From contig NW_004955402.1 of NCBI RefSeq assembly GCF_000276665.1, positions 337,964 to 401,963 on the forward strand: 64,000 bases of DNA, in the 5' to 3' direction. The DNA comes from Chinchilla lanigera. Its lineage: Eukaryota; Chordata; Mammalia; Rodentia; Chinchillidae. How positions within the stretch are numbered: position 1 is the first letter of the stretch; each line of letters begins with the position of its first letter. Both the position numbers and the translations under genes were made by a program. The notes beneath the pieces were generated by a model that saw only the letters and a program-made list of their open reading frames with translations, ran no database searches and had not been told where the DNA came from. This document shows positions 24,901 through 35,708 of the stretch, in pieces.

Positions 24901-27900
24901 TCATTGTCGCTAACCACAAACCTGTTCTTCCTACTCCTAACATCTCTCCCTGATTCCACTCTGTATTTCTACCTTGGATTTCTCACACTGCCAATACCAT
25001 CCTGTTTTTATCATTGTAGCTTTGTTCCCCTGCATTGCTTTTGCTATTCTAGGTCCCTTCTGGTTATATATGAACTTTAGGATTGTTTTCTCTAGTTCTG
25101 TGAGGAATGGTACTGTCATTTTGATTGGGATTGCATTAAACCTGTATAACAGTTTTGGAAATACGGTCATTTTCACTATATTGTTTTTGCCTATCCTAGA
25201 ACAAGGGATATCTTACAATTTTCTGATATCCTCTTCGATCTCCTTTTTCAGGATACTATAATTTTTATTGTAGAGGTCTTCTATTCCCTTAGTTAGCTCC
25301 TAAATATTTCATTTTTCTTGATGCTATTAAATGTAGATTTCATACAGTGGGCTTAGTTGGAACTAGGAAACAATTCATGGCAGAGTAGTGCTCACTGGAT
25401 ATAAATACTTTGCACACCTGTCATCCCAACACTCCATAGGCTGAGGCAGGATCACAGGTGTGCTGGAAAATGAAATTGGCATGTTAAGGAAGGATTCTGC
25501 TATACAGCGTTATCAGTAGCTTGATGAGATTGTGGAAAGGCTGAGCAGTAACTAAGTCACAGTTGGATTTTGTTACCTCTAAAGAGAGCAAAGATTGAAA
25601 GTACTGATCAACAAAACCAGATTAGGCTTATACATGATTTTTTTTAAAAAATTTACCTCTTTAAAAGTTCCTCATACTGTTCTGTTGTCCTCTCCCTTTT
25701 GATGATAGATAACTTTAATGGTCCATGGTCCTTTCTTTGTGATTATCAGTATCTCTGACTGCTAATTATTTTGGTGAAATCTGGGACTCCTTTTCCCCAG
25801 TTGACCAAATCATTTTTTAATACTAAAAATAAATTAAAAGTTTAAATCTGTCATGATTATGAGTCTAGGCAATTGCCTTTCTGAATGACAAAGGAAAGAC
25901 CCAGTCACAGTAGAGCTACCTGAGGCCTCCCATGGCCAAGGGACACGCAGGAACACCGGGAATGGGGTAGAGGGATGTGTGGTGCTCCCACCATGAAGCA
26001 TCAAGCCAGTGCCAAGTCAGTGCTAGGACACAGCCCCAGGTGTCACTACCGTGTGGGAAAACATTCATGGAGTCTGTGACGAGGAAGCCACCAGATAAGC
26101 CCACCTGGGCCAGGAGCTGCCAGGATACCTCAAGAGCACATCCAGAGTTGCCTCAGCCCCACAGGCAGCAGAAAATTGCTTCTAGGGAGAGGGCACAGTA
26201 GAGAAGTCACAGGAAGTTTTAATGTAATGATTGTGTGTTAAGTTTCCTGATGGGCTGATGGTACTGTGTAGGTGAAGTCTTTGTGCAGATTGAGGTGTGG
26301 AGGGGTCACAGGGGCTGTAAAACTTACGGTGAGCAAGGATGGTAAGCTCTCCCACAGTGGCAGGGGTAGCACAGTGTTGTCAGGCAGGAAGCTGAAGTTG
26401 GACTTCCAGCCTAGCTTAGCTCAGAGACTTATGCCAGCCCTCCCTCCCTCCAAGAATTTATTGCAATTTATCCTAACTGTTCTTTACCCACCTAAGTCTA
26501 ACAATAGAAGCAGCCTTTTAGAATAACTGAAGATTTATCAGGTCCACAGAGCCATTTATTCCTGCATAATAGCACACTATCAGTGGTACAGTAATCCTTG
26601 ATGTACGAACATTTGAGTTGCAAATTTTCATAGCTGAACAGACCTCACATTAGGAACATTCACAGATGCAAGCAAATTGCAGAAGTAGCTCAAGTGTCTG
26701 CCAGACGTCATCACAGTTGTGCTGCTGTACAGTTCGATATGGTACAGTAGTGCAGTACTCAGTCAGAGCCCAGGATGTCTGGAAGAAGAGGAAAAGCTGG
26801 TGGTATGGAGGGGATGCTAGGAAGTGCAAAGCAGTGTACACTGTATATTGGTGTCAGAGGTATAAGGGACTTACTGTACTTAAATATCCCTGCTTTACAG
26901 TAATGGTCTACCCTGTTGTGAATTTTAAAGGCAGGAGTAAAAATTTGAAGTCTTGAAATATGAGTTGGAGCATTCTAAGGAAGTGGTATGAGGTAAGGAA
27001 ACAAAGGTCAGATAAATTATTCTGACCCTGTTCTCTTAGTTTAAGGTTATTAATTTTGCTGTAGTGGTTCTACTCCTCCCTCCTCCGGTACTGGGTATTA
27101 AACTCATGTCCTTGCACGACTGTGCCAGCATTTTATTTTATTTTATTTTATTTTATTTTAATTTTGAGACAGACTGTCTAAGTTTCCCAGGCTGTCCTTG
27201 AACTTGTGATCCTCCTGCCTGAGCCTTAGTTTCTAAATACACTAATACTTCATGAAGATGGTAAGATACAACTTAACATTGATGCCTCTGGGTATACTAT
27301 TGTTCAAGTAAGATATTCTTAGAGTGAAATGAAAGTGTGCGGTAACACACGATTGGCTTATAAACTATAACCAGCACAAAATATGGTAATGTCTTGAAGA
27401 TATTTATCCTTAAAATCTTATTTATTTGAAACTTTCTTTGTTTCTTTCCTAGAGGAGTGAATGTCGTTCCTTTTCTAGAGCTCATTGGGTTACCTGACAG
27501 TGTTGTGAATATCCTGAAAAACTCCCAGAGTGGAAATGCCCTGACGGCTTATGCCATGTTCAAGGTGGGTGCCGCCAGCTCACTCCCCAAAGAACTTTTA
27601 TGAGCTCATAATGCTTGTTTTTAAACTTAAAATATTGTATTGCACCTTTCATGTAACATTTTCAAATGTGGATACAGTGAGGCTTCAGGAGGCGGCATCT
27701 TGTGTATAGCCAGTGCTTGATCCTCCACGGTACACTGTGCGTGTGTGGCCAAGGTGATGGCCGCATTCTGTTTTTTATTATTATCTTTTTTAAAGACTTT
27801 TTTTTTTTAAATAAAAGAAGGAAAACATATTAACAAACAGACATATATTTTCAAAATAACTCGAGATGTCACATTCTTGATGTTTCCCCTGTTGATGTTT

Positions 27901-29289
27901 TGTTTTGCTTAATCAGATCTTCATGTCACCCAACTTCTTAGTGACAGTTAATGTTTATTTTACTGTTTCTAGTAGTTCATCTTTTCTTACCAAGTAAAGT
28001 AGTAAGGTTTAATAAAACACAAATTGGTTTTTGTGGTGTTCCTTGGGCCCGGTTGTTATAAAGTTTGTACACCTGTGAGTCTTTAGTTTAGAAGGGAAGA
28101 CTCATAAACTGTGGAATTTAGCCATGTTAATGCCATTTTTTACAACAGAGAAAAGTCTTATGAGGACCTATGATGCTTCTATTTGAGAAAGAAAAAACAA
28201 GTAGAAAATGCTTGGAACCTAGATGTTATTTTATTTTACTTCAGTTGTATAAAAATTCCTAGAATTACAGTTTATAGTGTTATTCAAAAGTAGAATCCTC
28301 TGGAATGCTGGTGTATTCTCTCTTCGGTTGTAATTTTGTCTAGATAGTTAAAGTGTAAGTGTTGAGTGATTCTACATTAAAATGTATTAAATTAATAAAT
28401 CGTCAAGTTCCTAATTACTACAATGGGCACACGTGAACTGTGATACTTGGGCTGCCTGATGGTGATGTAACCAACCCTGCCCCTGTGCCCACCCTCCTGT
28501 GGCCCACAGCCCAGCTCTGTCGGGCCCAGGCGTTGAGACCAGGTCTTGAGACCTGAGTTTCTGTGGTTACATACAACCCCTGGAAACTCAGGATCCTGCC
28601 CTCCTCCCATGTGTTTGCACTGGGCCTGGGGTGGGTGTGAGGCTATGAACGGAGGCAGGCTGCCACACTGATACCCATCTAGGGACACGTGGGCTGCCCC
28701 GTGTGCTTACAGAAACGCATGTTCTAACAGGGACAGCAGGCACAGCAATGTCCTGCTTCCTCCGTCAAAGCCGGTTTGGGGTTTGTCAGAGGTGAGGTGA
28801 GAGAAGCGGGCCCTGGGGCCGGTGGGGCAGTAGGAGATGCTGATCATCCTGTCCCAAGCCTCATTCACATGTGGCCGAGGGCGCATCTGGGCCAGGTTGT
28901 GCGGGGACAGACATTCACAGAATGTACACAGGAGAGAGCCCCCCCCCCGTGAGACAGTGAAGCATTTACACTGACTGGGTATTGCTCAGTACTAAACTCC
29001 AGCTTAATTTTAGTCATAATCACACGTTGATCTGCCTGGTTGCTTTCTTTTAAAGATTGCAACGCCTGCCCGCTACACGGTGACCTTGGGAGGAACGTCC
29101 TTCATGGTGAAGTATCTGCGTGGTCGTGGCTACATGTCGACCCCACCACCAGTCAAGGAGTATTTGCAGGACAGGATGGAAGAGACCAAGGAGCTCATCA
29201 CGGAGAAGATGGAGGAAACCAAGGGCAGACTCACAGAAAAATTGCAAGAAACCAAAGAAAAAGTTTCCTTTAAGAAAAAAGTGGAATAG
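21488..29289 (+). CDS. FAM210A: FAM210A, mitochondrial inner-membrane protein with DUF1279 (three coding exons)
   Basis: Joining 21488-21960, 27453-27564 and 29056-29289 gives 819 bases: 272 codons plus stop, the same length as human FAM210A. All junctions have GT/AG sites and keep frame. Residues 1-100 are a variable, Arg-rich, acid-poor N-terminus typical of a mitochondrial targeting sequence. The DUF1279 region follows from about residue 115, with one hydrophobic membrane segment near 135-155 ([20 protein letters not shown]). Residues about 234-272 form a charged coiled coil of repeated EETK/TEK units ending in KKKVE. In mammals FAM210A supports mitochondrial translation, interacting with the elongation factor EF-Tu, and affects muscle and bone. 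It diverges from RNMT and converges with LDLRAD4. No frameshift or lost residue is seen. Confidence 0.96.
23105..23715 (-). mobile_element. L1 fragment, 3' end portion
   Basis: Minus-strand L1 with pyrimidine-rich plus strand and TAGTACTCCATTGTATTTTT. Interrupted at 23716 by an LTR. Confidence 0.8.
23716..24067 (-). mobile_element. Solo ERVL-MaLR LTR (family A) inside an L1, with 5-bp target duplication
   Basis: Starts (minus) TGTTACGGTTTGTGTCTGTG and ends in a GTAACCAAGACA-type terminus. CCAAG flanks it at 23711-23715 and 24068-24072. The host L1 continues on both sides. Confidence 0.88.
24068..25330 (-). mobile_element. L1 ORF2 3' half, degenerate
   Basis: Minus-strand translations show L1 ORF2 C-terminal features: [20 protein letters not shown] around 25150, [20 protein letters not shown] after it, and [20 protein letters not shown] near 24200. 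Stops and frameshifts break the frame, so it is not mobile. Confidence 0.9.
26589..26876. mobile_element. Small non-autonomous DNA transposon (probable)
   Basis: 288 bp between TA dinucleotides (26587-26588 and 26877-26878). Ends are imperfect inverted repeats: CAGTAATCCTTGATGTAC and, from the right on the minus strand, CAGTAAGTCCCTTATAC. No coding capacity. Confidence 0.5.
27076..27232 (-). repeat. B1-dID composite SINE with (ATTTT)n
   Basis: ID-like part (CCGGTACTGGGTATTAAACT), an ATTTT pentamer run at 27131-27165, then the B1 part (CCCAGGCTGTCCTTGAACTT). Confidence 0.7.
27453..27564 (+). CDS. FAM210A: FAM210A exon 3
   Basis: This 112-base exon follows a TTTCCTAG acceptor and ends with CAAG before GTGGGT. 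It completes codon 158 and encodes residues 159-195 ([18 protein letters not shown] and on to AYAMFK), the most conserved part of DUF1279. Confidence 0.94.
27565..29055 (+). other. FAM210A intron 3
   Basis: 1.5 kb, AT-rich at its start and GC-rich near 28.4-28.9 kb. No repeat family or exon is recognised. Confidence 0.8.
29056..29289 (+). CDS. FAM210A: FAM210A exon 4 (end of CDS)
   Basis: The exon follows CTTTTAAAG and runs to TAG at 29287-29289, encoding residues 196-272. It starts [15 protein letters not shown], passes [12 protein letters not shown] and ends in the EETK-rich coiled coil. The 3' UTR follows directly. Confidence 0.94.
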   Translation: MATPARYTVTLGGTSFMVKYLRGRGYMSTPPPVKEYLQDRMEETKELITEKMEETKGRLTEKLQETKEKVSFKKKVE

Positions 29290-29880
29290 GGTGCCTTATA
29301 TAACACAACTTACAGGCATTTCCTATGCTTTAACCCCCTGGAGACTTTGGGCAAAGATACATGCTTCTAAATAATTTTTTGGTTAGCTGCCAAAAAATAC
29401 CAGTTCTCTGCGGGTTACAGAATTAAGATACCTTTTTAAAGTTAAATATCACTAGAAAAATCAGTGTTTTTTTAAAAGGAAGTGAACCCAGCATAAGAAT
29501 CTTGCATTGTAGAAGCAATAAGCAGTGGATAATGTCTTTCAAACCAGGGCTGTCTTCCCAAGCCTGCAGGGTCACACTCGTGCTACTGTTTCCCACCAGC
29601 TGTATTGTGTGCAGGCAAGGCAGTTGGCACTTGGATAAGTGGGCACTTGGTATGACCTACCCACAGCCACACTATTGACACTGGGTCCTAGTCTTTCTGT
29701 TACTCACCAAGGTTTAATGCATTCACTTGTCCATGGGGAGCCACCTTTCACTCACTCCCCAGGCTGCCTGTGAATAGGAGGGGAACTTAGGCTTTCTATA
29801 AAAAGCATCTAACACTTACCTACCATTTAAAATAGAGACGTTGTATGAAGAAAGTTGAATAAAAATTCAGTCTTGTGTAT
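29290..29880 (+). other. FAM210A: FAM210A 3' UTR (proximal form)
   Basis: About 590 bases of non-coding sequence follow the stop codon and end just past the first canonical poly(A) signal. Longer forms using distal sites are possible, but the sequence soon enters dense repeats. Confidence 0.6.
29858..29863 (+). terminator. FAM210A poly(A) signal AATAAA
   Basis: AATAAA lies about 570 bases after the stop codon, with cleavage expected near 29880. A GT-containing stretch (TCTTGTGTATG) follows, as expected of a downstream element. Confidence 0.6.
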
Positions 29881-30412
29881 GCAAATTAGACGCATTGGTT
29901 ATACATAAATGAAAAACAAAGCCTTCGAGTTTTTATCTGCAGCATGTCAGAGTCACATTTTTAAAGCAAATCATGGCCATAGAACTTTCCAAGTGGGTAT
30001 GTTGATAATGATCACTAGAACATTGAGATTTTTAAAATAATTTTTTGCTGCTTTAGCTGACTTTTGGAAGAAGAGTGACTCAAGTGTGAGGTTGTCCAGC
30101 CCCTGGAGGTTTAGGTAACCCCATGGTGCCAGGCTGCCACAGGGAGGGCAGTCGCTGCACAGGAAGTGTGGCACTCAGCATATCTTTGTGGTTTCCCAGC
30201 ACCTTCATCTGAGTTATTGTTGATTCATTATGGAGCAAATCTTAAAATTGTGACCACTGTGATTTCTCTTATAGTGAAGGAAGATGACCTTGCTCAGGCA
30301 CTTAATTGTTTTAACATGTTCCCAATAGGACTGTAATTTATGTCTTGCTGCTGGGTGGCTCGAGCTAGCAGGAATATGTTAATAGCAAGTTTGCTGTTAA
30401 ATTTTCTGCTTT

Positions 30413-30525
30413 AGCCAGGCATGGTCATACATGTCTGTAATCCCAGCATTTGGGAGGCTGAGGCAGGAGGATTTCAAGCTTGAGGCCAGCCCGGGTTACA
30501 TAGTGAGATCCTGTCTCAAAAAAAT
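30413..30525 (+). repeat. B1 SINE
   Basis: GCCAGGCATGGTCATACATG, TTTGGGAGGCTGAGGCAGGA and GTGAGATCCTGTCTCAAAAA. Confidence 0.88.
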
Positions 30526-30734
30526 GAAATCAAACAGAAAACCTGCTTGAAATGAAATTCAGCAATTGCCAGAGAGGAAAGTTACTGGGACTGGGGGTAT
30601 ATTTTGCATTAACAACTTTTACTTCAGTTCTGACCCTTGGATTGGTTTGGAGGAGGAAATATCCTCTTTAAATATCCCCCTGCTACAAGGGATGGTTAGA
30701 GTCTTTGCTATGTAGCCCATAGCTGTCCTGCCCA

Positions 30735-30945
30735 ATCCCTGCTGTGTGGCAGGGATTTGTTTTTCTGTACTATGGGACTTGGGTCTTTGCACTGAACTAA
30801 ATCCCCAGCCCTTTTTCCACTTTTTATCTTGAGATAAGGTCTTGCTAAATTGCTAAATTGTCCAGCCTGGGCTTGAACTTTCAACCTTTCTGCCTCAGCC
30901 TCCCAGAATGCTGGGATTACAAGTGTGTGTCACCGTGCCTGGGTA
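30735..30945 (-). repeat. B1-dID composite SINE
   Basis: ID-like part (GCACTGAACTAAATCCCCAG) followed by the B1 part (GAATGCTGGGATTACAAGTG), both in reverse complement. Confidence 0.75.
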
Positions 30946-31361
30946 TTTGGCAGGGTTTTTGTATCAAATGCTTAGTTTGGCCAAGTTTAGAGAATAGTTT
31001 AAAGGGAAAAAAGTGTTTATACTGCTACATATGGCCTTTATATTTGGCTACTTCTTAAATGTATCGTCTGTGATTGAACTCTTTCTGGGAGCTGGGGAAT
31101 CTCGAAATGGGATTTAAGCCCTCACTCCTTGTTAGTCTGGCAACATGATTTATCTCCAGATGCAGAGTTCAGTGCACAGCTTCATGTTTATGGGACATCT
31201 TCACATCTGAATGCTGTTAACATGTTTTAGTGTGTTTATTCAGATACTAAATGGTAAGTTACAAGCAAATTTCACCTTTCTGTTTTTTGGGTTTTTTGTT
31301 TTTTTTGTTTTTTTTTGAAAACACTTGAGAGTGCCTGTGTTTAAATCTGCTATATGGAGCT

Positions 31362-31467
31362 AGAAGTGGTGGGGCAAGTTTGTAATCCCAGCTACACAGC
31401 AGGGTGAGGCAGGAGGATCAGAAGTTCAACGCCACACTGGGTAGCTTAGTGAGACCCTGTTTTAAAA

Positions 31468-31499
<32 letters not shown>

Positions 31500-31500
31500 C
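31362..31500 (+). repeat. B1-like SINE with (TAAA)n tail
   Basis: TTTGTAATCCCAGCTACACA, AGTGAGACCCTGTTTTAAAA, then eight AAAT units. Confidence 0.75.
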
Positions 31501-31591
31501 TTCTCCTAAAATAGTTTCCCTTTCCCTTTTATATTGCACAGGGCATATTGTCTAGTGGGAATAAATTGGGTATTCTTAGAAGTTCCTAATC

Positions 31592-31800
31592 CTGTTGGAT
31601 GTGGTGGTATATTCCTATAACCTCATCTACTCAGGAGGCTGATGCAGGATGTTCACAAATATGAGGCCAATCTGGACAATTTAACAAGCCTCTATCTCAA
31701 AATAAAAAGGACTGGGGATACAGTCCAGTGGTAGAGTACATGCCTAGCATGCATGCAGGAGGGCCTTGATTCCATCCCCAGTACTGCCACAAAAAAAAGT
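31592..31800 (+). repeat. B1-dID composite SINE
   Basis: B1 part with TACTCAGGAGGCTGATGCAG, then an ID-like part with GGACTGGGGATACAGTCCAG and ATTCCATCCCCAGTACTGCC. This is the clearest dimer in the window. Confidence 0.82.
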
Positions 31801-31805
31801 TATTG

Positions 31806-32192
31806 CAGACATTCTTCATTTAACAACTGAATTGCATTCCTACAACCAGGTTATTAAATGAACTGGTTGCTAAATGAGGAATTGTATATAGTACGTACAT
31901 TACAGTATTCACAACAGAAATGGTCAAAGGAAACTCCATCTTGATGTCTGCTTTTATTTGCATACCTCATACATGCGGTACTGTTACATGTAACAACATA
32001 AAACTATAGTACTTTACAGAATAATCAGTGAAAATTATACTACTATATAAACAAAATGTACAAAAAAGACATTGAGGCTCTATAAGATGTTCAAAACTGT
32101 ACAATAAAAAAGATGGGTCATAAGTCTAAACAGTGAATCTTGCTTATAAGTCTGAATAGTCCTTAAATAGGTTGTTAAACAAGGAATATCTG
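31806..32192. mobile_element. Non-autonomous DNA transposon (MITE) with 22-bp inverted ends
   Basis: Left end CAGACATTCTTCATTTAACA and right end (minus) CAGATATTCCTTGTTTAACA match at most positions over 22 bp; TA follows the right end. 387 bp, AT-rich, no transposase. Confidence 0.7.
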
Positions 32193-32229
32193 TAAACCAA
32201 AGGTTGAAATTGCTTTTTCTGTAAGTATT

Positions 32230-32595
32230 TGTTTGGTTACTTTTCTCTCACTACTAAGACAAAATACCCAATACCCAAAAATTAAGGAAGAAAAGTTTTA
32301 TTTAGCTCACAGTTTGTGGAGGTTTTAGTCCATAATCAACTGGCTCCAAGGTGGGGTGGCATGGCACAGGGCAACAGTTCAAGATGGCAGAAGACAGCAA
32401 AAAAGCAACAAGAGCAAAAGGGGGTAGGGAGAAGCCAAGCCTCTTTCTCCCTTTCTATTGTATGCTGGCTGTCTGCCCATGCCATATCCCTGCCCTCTTC
32501 CACAGGCTCAGGATGTTTATAAAGTAAGGACCCTGGCCCCCTGCTGAGTTAGACAGCTAAACTTCTGAAGTTGACACAGTATATCAACCATTACC
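32230..32595 (-). repeat. 3' LTR of the MaLR provirus
   Basis: Begins (minus) near GGTAATGGTTGATATACTGT and ends CCAAACA at 32230. Poly(A) signal AATAAAAC is present as on the other copies. Confidence 0.85.
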
Positions 32596-32654
32596 CCTTA
32601 TCAACTTGGCAACCAGACACATTTCTATAAACCAGTTTCTGGATACAAATTATT

Positions 32655-32798
32655 ACTATCTTTTTTGTTTGTTTGTTTTTTGTTTTTGGTTTTTTTTTTT
32701 TTTTTTTTTTTGGTTTTTCTCCGGTACCGGGAACCGAACTCACGACCTTGCTCTTGCCAGGCAGGAGCTTTTGCCGCTGAGCTAAATCCCCAGCCCCC
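32655..32798 (-). repeat. ID SINE inserted in the provirus
   Basis: Long T/G-rich tail then CCGGTACCGGGAACCGAACT and CGCTGAGCTAAATCCCCAGC. It is close to the ID consensus, so probably young. CTACTATC/TTACTATC flank it. Confidence 0.88.
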
Positions 32799-32825
32799 TA
32801 CTATCTTTTTTTTTATCATTTTCGG

Positions 32826-32979
32826 AGTCAGAGTGCCCAGTGATCCAGGCACTTGACCCCTACAGCCAGGAGAGAGAAAAGCCTGGTTACTACTCCAGCT
32901 GGCAGTAGACCTTGGCATCATTTACATGGCACCGGTTTTAGGTGCATGCAAAATGCAAGAGTTATGGGGTTAAAAAGGC
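32826..32979 (+). repeat. Inverted repeat arm A (pairs with 33647-33803)
   Basis: About 154 bp from AGTCAGAGTGCCCAGTGATC to GGGGTTAAAAAGGC, roughly 90% identical by eye to the reverse complement of arm B. Confidence 0.88.
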
Positions 32980-33646
32980 ATTATTCTTATCATTTTCCAA
33001 CTTGAACATTATAACAGGTTTAACAGGGCTTAAGAACCCGCATTAAGTTTCAACATTATGTTACTTTAGAACCATAACATTTTGCTCCTGGCCCCTCAAA
33101 GACTCATGCTTATCCCTTTATACAAAAGGCATTTAGTCCATCTGTAAGAATTGCCACAGTCCTAAGTTTCAACATTGCTGAAAAGTCCAAGAAGTGCCAA
33201 GTCTCCTCCAAAATGTATGACAAACTCTTAGCTGCAAGCCCCTGTACAAACAGTTACACACTTCCAACATTCAGTGGCACAAAACATTTTTATTCTGAAA
33301 GTTACAAATGAGAGTGGGACCAAAGCAAGTCCAAAATCCAGCAGGGCAAACATTAAGTCCTGTAGTTCTATGTGCAGCATCTAAAGCAATCTGTGGCAAA
33401 TTGTGAGCACCAAAGGGCTTGGATGGCTCCACTGCTATGGCACTGTTAGTGGTTATAGCTCCCACAGCTTTTTTTTAGGCCCATTTTGCTCCCTCCTTGC
33501 AGCTTTCCTTAGACTGTTTATGCTTCTGGCTTTTTCAAACATCTGGGGTTTCCACTGCACCTTTGGCTTCTCACTCACAGCTTCACACACTGCCCTCTCA
33601 GAGCCACAGTGCCTGGCCTCCCAAGCCTTCTGAAATTGAGGTGGAA

Positions 33647-33803
33647 GCCTTTTTAACCCCATAACTTTTGCATTTTGTGTGCACGTAAAACCAGTGCCAC
33701 ATAGATGATGCCAAGGTCCGCTGCTAGCTGGAGTAATAATAACCAGGCTTTTCTTTCTCCTGGCTGTAGGGGTCAAGTGCCTGGATCACTGGGCATTCTG
33801 ACT
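33647..33803 (-). repeat. Inverted repeat arm B
   Basis: Reverse complement of arm A, 157 bp. Arm B continues into sequence that resembles the usual MaLR internal region in its normal direction, so arm A is likely the displaced copy. Confidence 0.85.
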
Positions 33804-34535
33804 TCATTTCTGAGGAATAAATTTTTTGCACTGCTGCCATTCTGGAACATGGTGCTCTGCAGGTTTTTTCTTCAAAGCAAAGTCTTTCGCTTGCGCAGTT
33901 TTGAGGCTGCAAAGGGTGGAGACTTGCTGTTTTTTGTGATACCCTCAGGCCCCCTTTTTTATTTTCTTGTTTCTTCTCAGCAGTGAAGATCTCAGCTCTA
34001 TCTTTGTAGTCCATAGCTTTACTGAAGCTTTCCTTTTGGCCAAACTCACAGTGTTTTAAATCATCTTGCTGGGCTCTTTGCTCTTGATTCTTAACATAAA
34101 TCTGGCTAAAAGCCCCCAACAATAGTCATGCCACCACCTTAACATTTGACTACCTTGAAGTTCTGTCTACCAGATTAATTAGTTTACCACTGTTAATCTC
34201 AGTCTCAGGCAGAGTCTCTGGACATGAGCAAAATGCAGACAAACTTTCTGCCAAGTCATAATACACATCATCTGGAGTCCAGCACCCAAGGCAGTCCTTT
34301 TTCCCAGCAGAAACCTCCTGAGCCTGATCTTTACCAGAACGATTTCTACCAGCCTTCTGATCTTCTGAGCTCTGACCAGAATCTCCCATACAGAACAGCC
34401 TAAGCTATTCCAGCACTACTTTTAGGTGATATCGCTAAACCTTCCCAAACACTTCCCACAAGCCATTCCCAAAGACTCTTAAACCACATGGTCAGATGTA
34501 GTCACAGCAATGGCCCCACTCCTGGCACCAAATTC

Positions 34536-34882
34536 TGTTTTAGTTACTTTTCTCTCATTGCTGAGGCAAAATACTCAACACCCAAAATTAAAGAAGAAAA
34601 GTTTTATTTAGCTAATAGTTTGTGGAGGTTTTAGTCCATAATCAGCTGGCTCCCAGGCAGGGAGGCATGGCACAGGGGCAACAGTTCAAGGTGGCAGAAG
34701 ACAGCAAAAGGAGGGTGAACAAGCCTCTTTCTCCCTTTCTATTGTATGCTGGCTATCTGCCCACACCATCTCCCTGCCCTGGGCTTCCACAAGCTCAGGA
34801 TGTTTACAAAGTAAGCACCCTGGCCCCCTGCTGAGTTAAACTTGTAAACTTCTCACGTTGACACAATGTATCAACCATTACA
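34536..34882 (-). repeat. 5' LTR of the MaLR provirus
   Basis: Begins (minus) TGTAATGGTTGATACATTGT and ends CTAAAACA beside the primer-binding site. 347 bp. Confidence 0.87.
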
Positions 34883-35344
34883 GTATTGTCCAATCCATTT
34901 ATGTTTGTCCTCCTCCATTTCTTAACTACTGAAAGTCTCTCATAAGCATTTCTCTGAAGACCTGGGACAGACCTGGTACAGCATGCGTACCACAGTAGGC
35001 TGTTTGTTATCACTGAAAGCTCTAAAAGGTTCATCATCACTGACTTAGGAGGTTCTGTTATTTTTGGTGTCAGGAATGTCAGTAAAATGCTGCTGTCGGC
35101 ATGCTGGGACTGTCTTATGGCAGGATGCAGGCAATTAGAGGGGCCTAGGGTATGCTGAATTTACAGTATTCCTGAAAGAAGGCCAGCAGGACATAGCAGC
35201 AGGTGTCAAAGTCTGGAAACTGTCACAGACCTGTCCCATGCCTGCATGCTGTGTGAGGGGTCTTCCTTCACAGTTAATCACCTGTGACCTCCCGTTGCAA
35301 GGCCAGAGCACTGTGCTGGGTGCATGTCCTTACCAGATGGCAGC

Positions 35345-35708
35345 TGTCTTACTTTTCTCTTGTTGCTGAGACAAAATAGCTGACACCCAAAATTAAAGAA
35401 GGAAAGGTTTATTTGCTCACAGTTTGTGGCGGTTTCAGTCCATACTCAGCTGGCTCCAAGGTAAGTGGCACATGGCAGAGGACAACACTTCATGATGGCA
35501 GAAAACAGCAAAAGCACCAAGAGCAAAAGGGAAAAGTGGCAGCTGGAAGAGCAAGCCTCTTTCCCTCCCTGATATTGTACGCAAACTACCCACCCCAGGG
35601 CGGGTGTAGCACTCACGCCCATAATCCCAGCATTGGACTGTGGATCAGTCATAAACTCTGGAAACCTGCATGAGGCTTTGGGGGTACATCCACTCACAAA
35701 CCATAACA
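35345..35708 (-). mobile_element. Solo ERVL-MaLR LTR (family A), with 5-bp target duplication
   Basis: Begins (minus) TGTTATGGTTTGTGAGTGGA, ends near GTAAGACA; GCAGC at 35340-35344 and 35709-35713. Confidence 0.88.

Larger units (their letters stand above)
21961..27452 (+). other. FAM210A intron 2
   Basis: 5.5 kb. From 23.1 to 25.3 kb it is an antisense L1 with a MaLR LTR inserted; a small DNA transposon lies at 26589; a B1-dID lies near 27.1 kb. 21961-23100 and 25400-26580 show nothing recognisable beyond a degraded B1-like piece near 25418-25460. Confidence 0.8.
29881..32229. other. Intergenic, FAM210A to the MaLR provirus
   Basis: 29.9-30.4 kb is unremarkable; after that SINEs and a DNA transposon fill most of the space. 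No gene seen. Confidence 0.7.
32230..34882 (-). mobile_element. Complete ERVL-MaLR provirus (family A): two LTRs, internal region, 5-bp target duplication
   Basis: Two LTRs in the same orientation enclose a 1.9-kb internal part. GTATT flanks the whole at 32225-32229 and 34883-34887. Next to the 5' LTR (34536-34882) the minus strand reads TTGGTGCCAGGAGTGGGG, the type of primer-binding site seen in ERVL/MaLR elements. The internal part keeps only short broken frames and no pol; MaLR elements are non-autonomous and rely on ERVL machinery. An ID SINE lies in it, and an inverted copy of about 155 bp of the internal sequence lies near the 3' LTR. It is a fossil. Confidence 0.88.

Noticed and set aside
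24937..25261. ORFs with L1 reverse-transcriptase-like residues
   Set aside because: Real L1 ORF2 similarity, but broken; not annotated as a gene.
33724..34389. Minus-strand ORFs of 79 and 132 codons in the MaLR internal region, considered as a gag remnant
   Set aside because: No capsid or zinc-knuckle motif is visible and MaLR internal parts are normally non-coding; described only as part of the fossil provirus.
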